Assembly (NCBI GenBank): GCA_020465985.1
Contig: JAANYP010005973.1
Span: 43,270-107,269, forward strand
From: Centrapalus pauciflorus
Lineage: Eukaryota; Streptophyta; Magnoliopsida; Asterales; Asteraceae
DNA: 64,000 bases
Direction of reading: 5' to 3'
Shown here: positions 37,552 to 47,334 of the stretch, in pieces
How the letters are laid out: every line of letters begins with the position of its first letter
Numbering within the stretch: position 1 is the stretch's first letter
The notes under the pieces: model-generated
Seen by the model: the letters and a program-made list of their open reading frames with translations, nothing else
Databases searched by the model: none
Told to the model about the DNA's origin: nothing
Made by a program: the position numbers and the translations under genes

Positions 37552-38208
37552 ATGGACAACAGTGCTGCCAGCTCTTCCTCTTACTATGACAATGCTTCAA
37601 TGGCAAAACCCCCCAAGTTCAATCATCAGAACTTCTCTGGTTGGAAGTGCAGAATGATGCTCTACTTAGAGAATCTGGATGTACAACTACCAGAGATAGT
37701 AATGGAAGGTCCCTATGTGCCAAATTCTGTTACTACTATCACTCATGCTACTGAAGGAGCTGTTCCTGAAATCAGAACCTTTGAAAAGGCAAGAGCTCAA
37801 TGGTCTGATGAAGACAAAAGGCTGGTTGCTTTTGATGCAAAGGCCAGGAACAACCTGGTTATTTCTCTTCCTGATGATGTGTTCAAACGGGTTGAGAAAA
37901 TGAAGACTGCAAAGGAAATGTGGGATACTTTGTGTACCGTCTATGATGGTCCCACTATCACACTGGATAACAGGATCAACAATCTTGTTAGACAGTATGA
38001 ACTCTTTTTTGCAAATCAAAAGGAGTCTCTCACTGAAACCTATACCAGATTCTCTGCTCTAATCAATGATCTCAAAGCTATTGGGATCACCAAGGACAGC
38101 TTAACTCTGGTAAACAAGTTTTTGGACATTCTGCCTGAGGAATGGATTTATTTTTCTACTATCCTAAGAAACTCAGGCACCATCAAAGGTATGGATCTTG
38201 TAAATCTG
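37552..38208 (+). pseudogene. gag of element A3, N-terminal part, cut by the gypsy insertion
   Basis: Starts at ATG 37552 (MDNSA), 48 bases after the primer-binding site, and encodes 219 residues of UBN2-type capsid, closely matching A1 Gag (KPPKFNHQNFSGWKCRMM, FLDILPEEW). The frame is intact up to the insertion and continues on the far side at 47335 with YGSLLNDEQSRQQK. Confidence 0.93.
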
Positions 38209-40409
38209 TGTAACATCCTCGGATTTTAAATTATTATAATTGAAGTTTATTAAGTTTAAATTTGTAACTTAAGTTGAATTATGAAAGTTAGTACGGAATT
38301 TGAATTAATTATAAAGTTTGTTGTATTATTGGGAAATTTAGAAATTTCAATTCATTTAAGTGAAAATAATTATTTAAGTATTAAGGATAATAAATAAAAG
38401 ATAGAAATCTTTTATTTTATAAATCAGTATTAAATTGGATCCGATGAGTTGAGGGACTAAAGGTGTTAAAAGGGAAATTTTTAAAATAAAAGACCAAAGG
38501 TCTTTCATTTCCAAACATTACACTCTCTCACTAGAAATCACTCTCATCTCTCGGCTCTCCCACTCTCTCTCTAAGATCAAGATCATCAAAAGCTTGGAAT
38601 TGGAAGCTGAAAATTTGGATTAAGGTTGTTTGGGAGTAACTAAAACATCTGCAAGAATCGATTTAAGGTAAACATTTTACTAATTCTTCGAAATTGATGG
38701 TTTTGGTTCGGATTTGTTAAAATCCGAAATATTGATTTGGGGTTGCAAATGTTCATGCATGTATGATATTATTGTGGATAAGTTTAAATCTAGTGTTATT
38801 GATACTACATGTTAAATTTCAGCTCCTGATTCGAACTAAAAGTATGGATTTGAGCTATTAGTGTGTGTTTTAGTGTGTGTGTTCGAAAATGATGAAAAAT
38901 GGTTAAAAAGGGTGTGATTTGGTGCATGAAAGAGGTTAATGTTAGTGTTAAAGTGGTGGAAATTAAGTGTATTTTAGTGGGTATAATTTATTTCATGTAT
39001 TGAATAAACACGAAGATGACTTAGATTTAAATCTGGAAAATAGTCGAATCAAGAACAGATTCGAATGGTCCGAAATTCGGATGTTCGAATCTGTTAGGTT
39101 TCGAATCTGGCACCATTCGAATCTAGCATGTAATCCGAAATGGCTTTTGATCCGTGATGTGAACAATCAAAAATGGCAAAATATCCTAAGTATTTGAATT
39201 TCGTATGGGGTCCGAATTCGGTTGGGGACCGAATTCAGATATGGTCCGAATCTAGTATGTTTCGAATCTATTTAATGGTTTGAATTTAATTAAGGTCCGA
39301 ATTTGACAATAATCCGAAATTGTATTTTTCCGAAATTGCAATGAATCTGAATTAGGAGGTATGTGGGATCCGAACTGGGGGTCCGAATTCGGGTGGGGTC
39401 CGAATTCGGACATAGATCCGACATGAGGACCGAATTTTGCAAGAATTATAAAATTGGGTTTTATGAAATTAAACAAGTTATTGACACAATGTGTTGTTAC
39501 AACTGATTTAACAGGTCCCTTGTGGTGTTGTTTAACCCACAGTGGGGTACTTTGTGGATCCGATTGAAATCCCGAGGATAAATAATATTGCTTAAAGATT
39601 AATAACGCACCCACTGTGAGTACCTTTGATTTTAACATTGCTGCATCTGCATTATGTTTGCATTGCCTGCTGAGGCATGTTGTTTCATATTCGTTTGGCA
39701 CTCTACTAACATGCGTAAATGTTGATGCACATTCATACTTGTTGCATGTCCGTTCATTTGTTATGCATCCTTTCGATGGACCTGCGTGGTCGCATCTGTA
39801 CTCTGATGTTACTGTGCTATATGACCAAGAGTTTGACACCTCTGTGGTCAGGATAGACAGTAGGTCATCCCCGATGTAATGTCTGCCTCAGATGGTTGGT
39901 TATTCTTATGCCGAGTGTCAGCTCGAAGGAGCTGCGGCTCGGGTTTGCGTACTTGGAGTACGTGTGGGGTATACGGTATGTGTTACCGCGGTTACCCTGG
40001 GTGGCATCATAATGATTTGTAGAATGTCTAAAATCATATGGTATTCACTAAGCTTTAGCTTACCCCTTCAGTTCTTACGTTTTTACAGGAAAAGGAAAAT
40101 CCGCTGCGGGACCGTCTAGCTAGGACGTTTATTGATGTATTTGAAGATTTCTACTGTTTTAACTTGGTATTTGTTTTATGGAATCAATGATGTAATAATT
40201 TTGGGGTTGATGTAATACTTTTGGATTTGTAGACTTAGACGTGTAACCTATGTAGCATCGTAGGGTGTTGGTCACATATTTATGTATTATTTTATATGTA
40301 TTTTGCTTCCGCACTTTAATTTAAGGTATCAGATCATTATGTTATTTGTATGTTGGTGAATAATCCTGGGTGAATTATAATTGGTGGTTAATGTGGCAAG
40401 GGTGTCACA
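38209..40409 (+). repeat. 5' LTR of the Tekay-type element (2201 bp)
   Basis: Begins TGTAACATCCTCGG and ends GGGTGTCACA. Landmarks are a 17-nt hairpin AAAGACCAAAGGTCTTT at 38489-38505, a CT-rich stretch at 38521-38575, a donor-like AAG|GTAAAC at 38667/38668, dense CCGAATTCGG words at 39050-39430, and an acceptor-like TTACGTTTTTACAG ending at 40088. No protein is encoded. Confidence 0.95.
38489..38505 (+). other. LTR hairpin AAAGACC-AAA-GGTCTTT
   Basis: Perfect 7-bp stem with a 3-base loop. The related LTR remnant has AAAGACT-CAA-AGTCTTT at 35459-35475, with one base pair exchanged on both sides. The same hairpin recurs in the 3' LTR at 45414-45430. Confidence 0.6.
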
Positions 40410-40415
40410 TCGAGA

Positions 40416-40427
40416 TGGTATCAGAGC
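40416..40427 (+). other. Primer-binding site, initiator tRNA-Met
   Basis: TGGTATCAGAGC, perfect, six bases after the LTR end. Confidence 0.92.
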
Positions 40428-40630
40428 AGTAGTTTGAGATTCAAGTGTCCGTGAGGTCTTGGTCTCAAACATTAAGTGATGATATGTAGTGATTTTAAGT
40501 AATGATCTAAACTAAGATAGGGTATGATCTAGTAATCATAAGAATATTGACTATCATACGGAACAATTGGGTGGTGTCTATAAATAAATGACATGTTACT
40601 AAATAAGTTATATGTTTCATATTTCAGAAC

Positions 40631-43600
40631 ATGTCTGGAGGAATGACACCTGAAGAGACGAGAGAAGATAAGAGGAAGAATAAGGAAAAAGAGGGAGGAA
40701 ACAATGACGAGCAAGATGACAACACTGGGTCATCTAATAAGCCCAGGGGTTGTCGTTTCAAGGACTTTAAAGGAAATGGAGCAGTCGAGTTCAATGGACT
40801 GGGTGATGCTGTTGCCGCTCTGGAATGGATAACAGCCACTGAACGGACATTCCGAATCAGCGATTGTGTTGAGAAGGATATGGTCCGGTTCGCTACTGCA
40901 ATGTTCACCAAGGATGCAGTAATGTGGTGGAACTCAATGGTGAATGCCTTAACAATGGAGAAGGTTTCCGTAATGACATGGGCTGAGTTTACTGAAATTT
41001 TCACTCAGCAATACTGCCCGGCCGATGAGCGCCGAAGATTGGAGGCTAAATTCATGACGCTGATTCAGGGGACTAAGTCTGTGTCCCAGTATGCTGTGGA
41101 GTTCACGAGGCTAAGTTTGTTCGCGCCTCATCAAGTGGATACGGAGGAAAGAAAAGTGACCAGGTTTGAGGCTGGTCTGGATTTGGAGATTCGGAGGGTG
41201 ATGAGCAATGTACGCTACCCCACATTTGCTGGTCTATTGGAAGCCGCCAGAAATGTGGAACAAATTCTAAGTATGTCTGGATATGCGATGGGGTCCGCTG
41301 CTGCTTCAGCTAACCCAACTCAACCCTCACCACCGAAACGTCAGCGTGAAGGAGGCTACTCTGGTTCTTCACGATCATCACAGTACTCGCCACAACAGTC
41401 CTTTTGTCGACAGTCTAGTTCTTCTGGTCGTGCACGTGCTTACTCCATCAACACCGAGCCCCAGTATTGTAACAAGTGTCATCTGGAGCACTTCGGCAAG
41501 TGCACAAACGGGCATGCATGTTTTTGCTGCGAAGAGTTGGGCCACTTTCAGAATGAATGTCCACGAAGATCAGATGCCTGCCATAAATGTGGAGTGTGGG
41601 GGCACTATAATAGAAATTGTCGAAAGAATGCTCCAGCAGCTGCTGCTCCAACATCAACACGATCTTCGGGAGGTTCAAGCGGTGGTTCAGTTAACCGGGG
41701 TCGGGGTCAGTCACAAAGGGCACCGGCTCGTGCCTTTCAAATCACTGCAGAGGAGGCTAGGGAAAACCCGGAGGTGGTCACGGGAATGTTTATTGTAAAC
41801 TCTTTACCTGCAAGAGTGTTATTTGACTCGGGTGCCAATAGATCGTTTGTATCTACTATGTTTGCTCAACAACTTGCCATGCCTTTGTCTAAGCTATCTG
41901 CTGTACTAGATATTGAAACTGCTAGTAATACTATAGTCAAAGTAGATCATGTATACCGTAACTGCACCTTAGTGATTGAAGATGTAGTCTTCAATTTAGA
42001 CTTGATTCCGATTGAGTTTAGTGAATTTGATGTAATTATCGGGATGGATTGGTTGATAGAGAACGAAACCCACATTGTGTGTAAGAAGCGCATGATAAAG
42101 ATAACTACTCCGGAGGGGCGTGAGATCTGTATTTACGGGGATAGGAGAAGTGGGGATCTGTGCCTATTGACTATTGCAAAAGCCCGAAAGCTTGTTGCAA
42201 AGGGATGTGACGCCTATTTAGCATATGCTATTGATGCTAAGGCTGAAAAGAAGACGTTGGCCGATGTGCCTGTTGTTTCACAATTCCCGGATGTGTTTCC
42301 AGAAGACTTGTCTGGCGTGCCGCCTGAGAGACAAGTGGAATTCCGAATTGACTTGATCCCTGGAGCTGCACCGGTAGCTCGTTCCCCTTATCGCCTTGCT
42401 CCTTTTGAAATGAAAGAGATGATGACACAACTCCAGGAGTTGTTGGACAAGGGCTTTATTCGACCAAGTTCATCACCGTGGAGAGCCCCTGTTTTGTTTG
42501 TGAAAAAGAAGGATGGCACAATGCGAGTGTGCATTGATTACCGGGAGTTGAATAAACTGACTGTTAAGAACAAGTATCCGCTGCCGAGGATAGACGATTT
42601 GTTCGACCAATTACATGGGGCGAGTGTATTTTCTAAGATTGATTTGAGATCGGGATATCATCAATTGAAGGTTCGAGAGGAAGATGTGCCAAAGACAGCC
42701 TTCAGGACTCGGTATGGGCATTACAAATTTCTGGTGATGCCTTTCGGTTTAACCAATGCCCGGGCAGTGTTTATGGATTTAATGAATAGAGTATGTAGAT
42801 CGATGTTGGATAAATCGGTAATTGTGTTTATCGATGATATTTTAGTATACTCTAAGTCTGAAGCCGAACATGCTGATCATTTAAGGGAATTGCTGGAATT
42901 GCTAAGAAAAGAGAAGTTCTATGCCAAGTTCTCAAAATGTGATTTTTGGCTGCAACAGATTCAGTTTTTAGGGCATGTGATTTCGGGGGCCGGAATTTCA
43001 GTAGATCCGGCTAAGGTAGAAGCGGTAAGAAACTGGGAGCCGCCTCGTTCAGCTACTGAAGTCAGAAGTTTTCTGGGGCTGGCGGGCTATTATCGGAGGT
43101 TCATTAAGGATTTTTCCAAGATTGCAGTCCCTTTAACTATGTTAACAAAGAAGAATGCACCTTTTGTCTGGGAAACCGTGCAGCAAGAGGCGTTTGATGT
43201 TTTGAAGAAAACGTTAAGTGAAGCACCGATACTTGCCCTACCAGAGGGTAATGAGGACTTTGTTGCATACACAGATGCTTCGAGGTTGGGACTTGGTGCA
43301 GTATTGATGCAATGTGGAAAAGTTATAGCTTATGCTTCGAGACAGTTAAAGCAACACGAGAAGAATTATTCAACTCATGACTTGGAGTTGACTGCAGTTA
43401 CGTTTGCATTAAAATTGTGGAGGCACTATCAATATGGGACTAAGTGTCAACTCTACACGGACCATAAGAGTTTGAAATACATCTTCAGCCAGAAAGAACT
43501 TAACATGAGGCAGAGACGTTCGATGGAACTAATAAAGGATTATGACTGTGAAACCCTTTACCATCCTGGAAAGGCTTACGTGGTAGCCGATGCTTTGAGT

Positions 43601-45097
43601 CGCAAAGCATATGCTAAGGATTGCTGTTACATGTTGACATCTACTATGTTAAAATCCACTATTATTGATGATGTCAAGGCCGCTCAGGATGAAGCCTTGA
43701 AAGACGAGAATGTTGGTGCTGAGGATATAAGGGCACAGATTAAGAATATGGAAACGAGCGAATCTGGTTTGAAAGGTATATACGGGAGAATCTGGGTGCC
43801 AAAGTATGGAGGCATGAGAAATGTGATAATAGAAGAAGCTCATCAGTCTAAGTTTTCTGTACATCCCGGGAGCATAAAGATGTACAACGAGCTGAAAGCA
43901 GACTTCTGGTGGCCCGGATTGAAGAAAGACATAGGTCAGTACGTGGAGAGATGCAGAACTTGTCGGTTAGTGAAAGCCGAACATCAGCAACCATACGGCA
44001 GTCTGCAACCGCTTCCCATTCCAGAATGGAAGTGGGAGCATATCACGATGGACTTTGTCACAAAGTTGCCGAAAACTAGGCGTCAACACGATGCGGTATG
44101 GGTAATCGTTGATAGATTAACCAAGTCGGCACACTTCATTCCAATAAGAGAGAGTTACTCACTGGAAAAGTTAGCTCAGATTTACTTGGACGAGATAGTT
44201 TCTAGACATGGAGTACCGAAGTCCATTGTATCTGATCGTGATAGCCGCTTTACTTCCAACTTTTGGTCGGCTTTACAAGAAGGATTGGGAACGAGGATTG
44301 CTATGAGCACGGTGTATCGTCCGCAAACTGATGGTCAAAGTGAAAGGACTATCCTCACCTTGGAAGATATGATGCGGTCGTGTATATTGGATCTCGTTGG
44401 TAATTGGGACGACCATTTGCCACTGATCGAGTTTTCATATAATAATAGTTACCACGCGACGATAAAGAAAGCACCGTTTGAGGCGTTGTATCGGAGAAGG
44501 TGTAGGACTCCTACGTGTTGGAGGGAAACCGGTGAAACGCCGATTGCTGGGCCGGCATTATTGCAGGAAACGAATGAGAAGATTCAATTGGTAAGACAGA
44601 ATATGAAGGCGGCCCAGGATCGCCAGAAAAGTTATTACGATAGAAGGCACAAACCAATCAGCTTTGAGGTAAATGATTGGGTGTATCTGAAAGTATCACC
44701 AATGAGGGGTGTTACTCGTTTCGTGAAGAGAGGCAAACTGGCTCCGAGATTTGTTGGGCCATTTAAGATAGTAGAAAAAGTAGGAAATCAGTCGTATCGT
44801 TTAGAGTTGCCTGAAGAAATGTCGGGCATACACCCGGTGTTCCATGTGGGGAACCTTAGAAAGTCATTCACAACCGAAAACGAAGATTGGGCAGATCACA
44901 CGGAGTTGCAGATTGATGAAAGGCTCCGGTATGTTGAAGAGCCGGAGTGTGTGTTAGATACAAAAGTGAAGAAATTAAGAAGTAAAGAGATAGAGATGGT
45001 GCTGGTACGTTGGAAGCATCATAAAGGAGCGAATCACACTTGGGAGACAAAGGCAGAGATGTTAAAGAAGTATCCAAAATTGTTCAAATCCGAGTAA
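40631..45097 (+). CDS. Gag-Pol polyprotein with chromodomain, Tekay type, intact
   Basis: A single 1488-residue frame from ATG 40631. Gag capsid is at about 40-215. A cysteine-rich block at 280-291 and two zinc knuckles at 297-310 and 317-330 follow. The protease active site is LFDSGANRSF with D399. RT spans about 560-790, with FIDD at 733-736. RNase H is at about 875-990 (YTDAS at 880, TDHKSL, ADALSR). The integrase zinc finger is near 1078-1112, with catalytic D1141, D1202 and E1238 (35 residues between the last two). The GPF/Y-type segment is near 1373-1379, and a chromodomain lies at about 1438-1485 (PECVLD, VRWKHHKG, TWE). No stop or frameshift is present. One oddity: the RT motif usually written LTNAPAAF reads LTNARAVF (709-714), so activity is uncertain. 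It could still supply proteins to related copies. Confidence 0.95.
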   Translation: MSGGMTPEETREDKRKNKEKEGGNNDEQDDNTGSSNKPRGCRFKDFKGNGAVEFNGLGDAVAALEWITATERTFRISDCVEKDMVRFATAMFTKDAVMWWNSMVNALTMEKVSVMTWAEFTEIFTQQYCPADERRRLEAKFMTLIQGTKSVSQYAVEFTRLSLFAPHQVDTEERKVTRFEAGLDLEIRRVMSNVRYPTFAGLLEAARNVEQILSMSGYAMGSAAASANPTQPSPPKRQREGGYSGSSRSSQYSPQQSFCRQSSSSGRARAYSINTEPQYCNKCHLEHFGKCTNGHACFCCEELGHFQNECPRRSDACHKCGVWGHYNRNCRKNAPAAAAPTSTRSSGGSSGGSVNRGRGQSQRAPARAFQITAEEARENPEVVTGMFIVNSLPARVLFDSGANRSFVSTMFAQQLAMPLSKLSAVLDIETASNTIVKVDHVYRNCTLVIEDVVFNLDLIPIEFSEFDVIIGMDWLIENETHIVCKKRMIKITTPEGREICIYGDRRSGDLCLLTIAKARKLVAKGCDAYLAYAIDAKAEKKTLADVPVVSQFPDVFPEDLSGVPPERQVEFRIDLIPGAAPVARSPYRLAPFEMKEMMTQLQELLDKGFIRPSSSPWRAPVLFVKKKDGTMRVCIDYRELNKLTVKNKYPLPRIDDLFDQLHGASVFSKIDLRSGYHQLKVREEDVPKTAFRTRYGHYKFLVMPFGLTNARAVFMDLMNRVCRSMLDKSVIVFIDDILVYSKSEAEHADHLRELLELLRKEKFYAKFSKCDFWLQQIQFLGHVISGAGISVDPAKVEAVRNWEPPRSATEVRSFLGLAGYYRRFIKDFSKIAVPLTMLTKKNAPFVWETVQQEAFDVLKKTLSEAPILALPEGNEDFVAYTDASRLGLGAVLMQCGKVIAYASRQLKQHEKNYSTHDLELTAVTFALKLWRHYQYGTKCQLYTDHKSLKYIFSQKELNMRQRRSMELIKDYDCETLYHPGKAYVVADALSRKAYAKDCCYMLTSTMLKSTIIDDVKAAQDEALKDENVGAEDIRAQIKNMETSESGLKGIYGRIWVPKYGGMRNVIIEEAHQSKFSVHPGSIKMYNELKADFWWPGLKKDIGQYVERCRTCRLVKAEHQQPYGSLQPLPIPEWKWEHITMDFVTKLPKTRRQHDAVWVIVDRLTKSAHFIPIRESYSLEKLAQIYLDEIVSRHGVPKSIVSDRDSRFTSNFWSALQEGLGTRIAMSTVYRPQTDGQSERTILTLEDMMRSCILDLVGNWDDHLPLIEFSYNNSYHATIKKAPFEALYRRRCRTPTCWRETGETPIAGPALLQETNEKIQLVRQNMKAAQDRQKSYYDRRHKPISFEVNDWVYLKVSPMRGVTRFVKRGKLAPRFVGPFKIVEKVGNQSYRLELPEEMSGIHPVFHVGNLRKSFTTENEDWADHTELQIDERLRYVEEPECVLDTKVKKLRSKEIEMVLVRWKHHKGANHTWETKAEMLKKYPKLFKSE

Positions 45098-45133
45098 CTT
45101 CGAGGACGAAGTTGAGCGTGGTGGAGCCCATGC
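45098..45133 (+). other. Short 3' noncoding stretch with a weak polypurine tract
   Basis: Only 36 bases separate the stop codon from the 3' LTR. The best purine run is GTGGTGGAG, interrupted by T and followed by CCCATGC before the LTR. This is poorer than the clean tract usual at this site. Confidence 0.5.
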
Positions 45134-47334
45134 TGTAACATCCTCGGATTTTAAATTATTATAATTGAAGTTTATTAAGTTTAAATTTGTAACTTAAGTT
45201 GAATTATGAAAGTTAGTACGGAATTTGAATTAATTATAAAGTTTGTTGTATTATTTGGAAATTTAGAAATTTCAATTCATTTAAGTGAAAATAATTATTT
45301 AAGTATTAAGGATAATAAATAAAAGATAGAAATCTTTTATTTTATAAATCAGTATTAAATTGGATCTGATGAGTTGAGGGACTAAAGGTGTTAAAAGGGA
45401 AATTTTTAAAATAAAAGACCAAAGGTCTTTCATTTCCAAACATTACACTCTCTCACTAGAAATCACTCTCATCTCTCGGCTCTCCCACTCTCTCTCTAAG
45501 ATCAAGATCATCAAAAGCTTGGAATTGGAAGCTGAAAATTTGGATTAAGGTTGTTTGGGAGTAACTAAAACATCTGCAAGAATCGATTTAAGGTAAACAT
45601 TTCACTAATTCTTCGAAATTGATGGTTTTGGTTCGGATTTGTTAAAATCCGAAATATTGATTTGGGGTTGCAAATGTTCATGCATGTATGATATTATTGT
45701 GGATAAGTTTAAATCTAGTGTTATTGATACTACATGTTAAATTTCAGCTCCTGATTCGAACTAAAAGTATGGATTTGAGCTATTAGTGTGTGTTTTAGTG
45801 TGTGTGTTCGAAAATGATGAAAAATGGTTAAAAAGGGTGTGATTTGGTGCATGAAAGAGGTTAATGTTAGTGTTAAAGTGGTGGAAATTAAGTGTATTTT
45901 AGTGGGTATAATTTATTTCATGTATTGAATAAACACGAAAATAACTTAGATTTAAATCTGGAAAATAGTCGAATCAAGAACAGATTCGAATGGTCCGAAA
46001 TTCGGATGTTCGAATCTGTTAGGTTTCGAATCTGGCACCATTCGAATCTAGCATGTAATCCGAAATGGCTTTTGATCCGTGATGTGAACAATCAAAAATG
46101 GCAAAATATCCTAAGTATTTGAATTTCGGATGGGGTCCGAATTCGGTTGGGGACCGAATTCGGATATGGTCCGAATCTAGTATGTTTCGAATCTATTTAA
46201 TGGTTCGAATTTAATTAAGGTCCGAATTTGACAATAATCCGAAATTGTATTTGTCCGAAATTGCAATGAATCTGAATTAGGAGGTATGTGGGATCCGAAC
46301 TGGGGGTCCGAATTCGGGTGGGGTCCGAATTAGGACATAGATCCGAAATGAGGACCGAATTTTGCAAGAATTATAAAATTGGGTTTTATGAAATTAAACA
46401 AGTTATTGACACAATGTGTTGTTACAACTGATTTAACAGGTCCCTTGTGGTGTTGTTTAACCCACAGTGGGGTACTTTGTGGATCCGATTGAAATCCCGA
46501 GGATAAATAATATTGCTTAAAGATTAATAACGCACCCACTGTGAGTACCTTTGATTTTAACATTGCTGCATCTTCATTATGTTTGCATTGCCTGCTGAGG
46601 CATGTTGTTTCATATTCGTTTGGCACTCTACTAACATGCGTAAATGTTGATGCACATTCATACTTGTTGCATGTCCGTTCATTTGTTGTGCATCCTTTCG
46701 ATGGACCTGCGTGGTCGCATCTGTACTCTGATGTTACTGTGCTATATGACCAAGAGTTTGACACCTCTGTGGTCAGGATAGACAGTAGGTCATCCCCGAT
46801 GTAATGTCTGCCTCAGATGGTTGGTTATTCTTATGCCGAGTGTCAGCTCGAAGGAGCTGCGGCTCGGGTTTGCGTACTTGGAGTACGTGTGGGGTATACG
46901 GTATGTGTTACCGCAGTTACCCTGGGTGGCATCATAATGATTTGTAGAATGTGTAAAATCATATGGTATTCACTAAGCTTTAGCTTACCCCTTCAGTTGT
47001 TACGTTTTTACAGGAAAAGGAAAATCCGTTGCGGGACCGTCTAGCTAGGACGTTTATTGATGTATTTGAAGATTTCTACTGTTTTAACTTGGTATTTGTT
47101 TTATGGAATCAATGATGTAATAATTTTGGGGTTGATGTAATATTTTTGGATTTGTAGACTTAGACGTGTAACCTATGTAGCATCGTAGGGTGTTGGTCAC
47201 ATATTTATGTATTATTTTATATGTATTTTGCTTCCGCACTTTAATTTAAGGTATCAGATCATTATGTTATTTGTATGTTGGTGAATAATCCTGGGTGAAT
47301 TATAATTGGTGGTTAATGTGGCAAGGGTGTCACA
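45134..47334 (+). repeat. 3' LTR of the Tekay-type element (2201 bp)
   Basis: Same length as the 5' LTR and about 99.2% identical by hand count. All differences noticed are single substitutions; no indel was seen. Confidence 0.95.

Larger units (their letters stand above)
36370..38208 (+). mobile_element. Sirevirus-like copia element A3, segment 1 (LTR, PBS, start of gag)
   Basis: First segment of a plus-strand element of the A1 family. It is interrupted at 38208/38209 by a gypsy element and resumes at 47335. The left flank ATAAA (36365-36369) is the target-duplication half to seek at the far end, which lies outside the window. Confidence 0.93.
38209..47334 (+). mobile_element. Complete Tekay-type Ty3/gypsy chromovirus
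   Basis: A 9126-bp element with two 2201-bp LTRs, a perfect tRNA-Met site, one long gag-pol ORF with a C-terminal chromodomain, and a perfect target duplication ATCTG (38204-38208 and 47335-47339). By hand alignment the LTRs differ at about 18 of 2201 positions (0.8%), so it is the youngest dated insertion here. It lies inside the gag gene of element A3. Integrase-terminal chromodomains are thought to direct integration to heterochromatin. Confidence 0.96.

Noticed and set aside
39252..39879. Open frames of 195 and 87 residues, repeated at 46330-46804
   Set aside because: They lie inside the two LTRs of the gypsy element on both strands; no domain, and present only because the LTR is duplicated.
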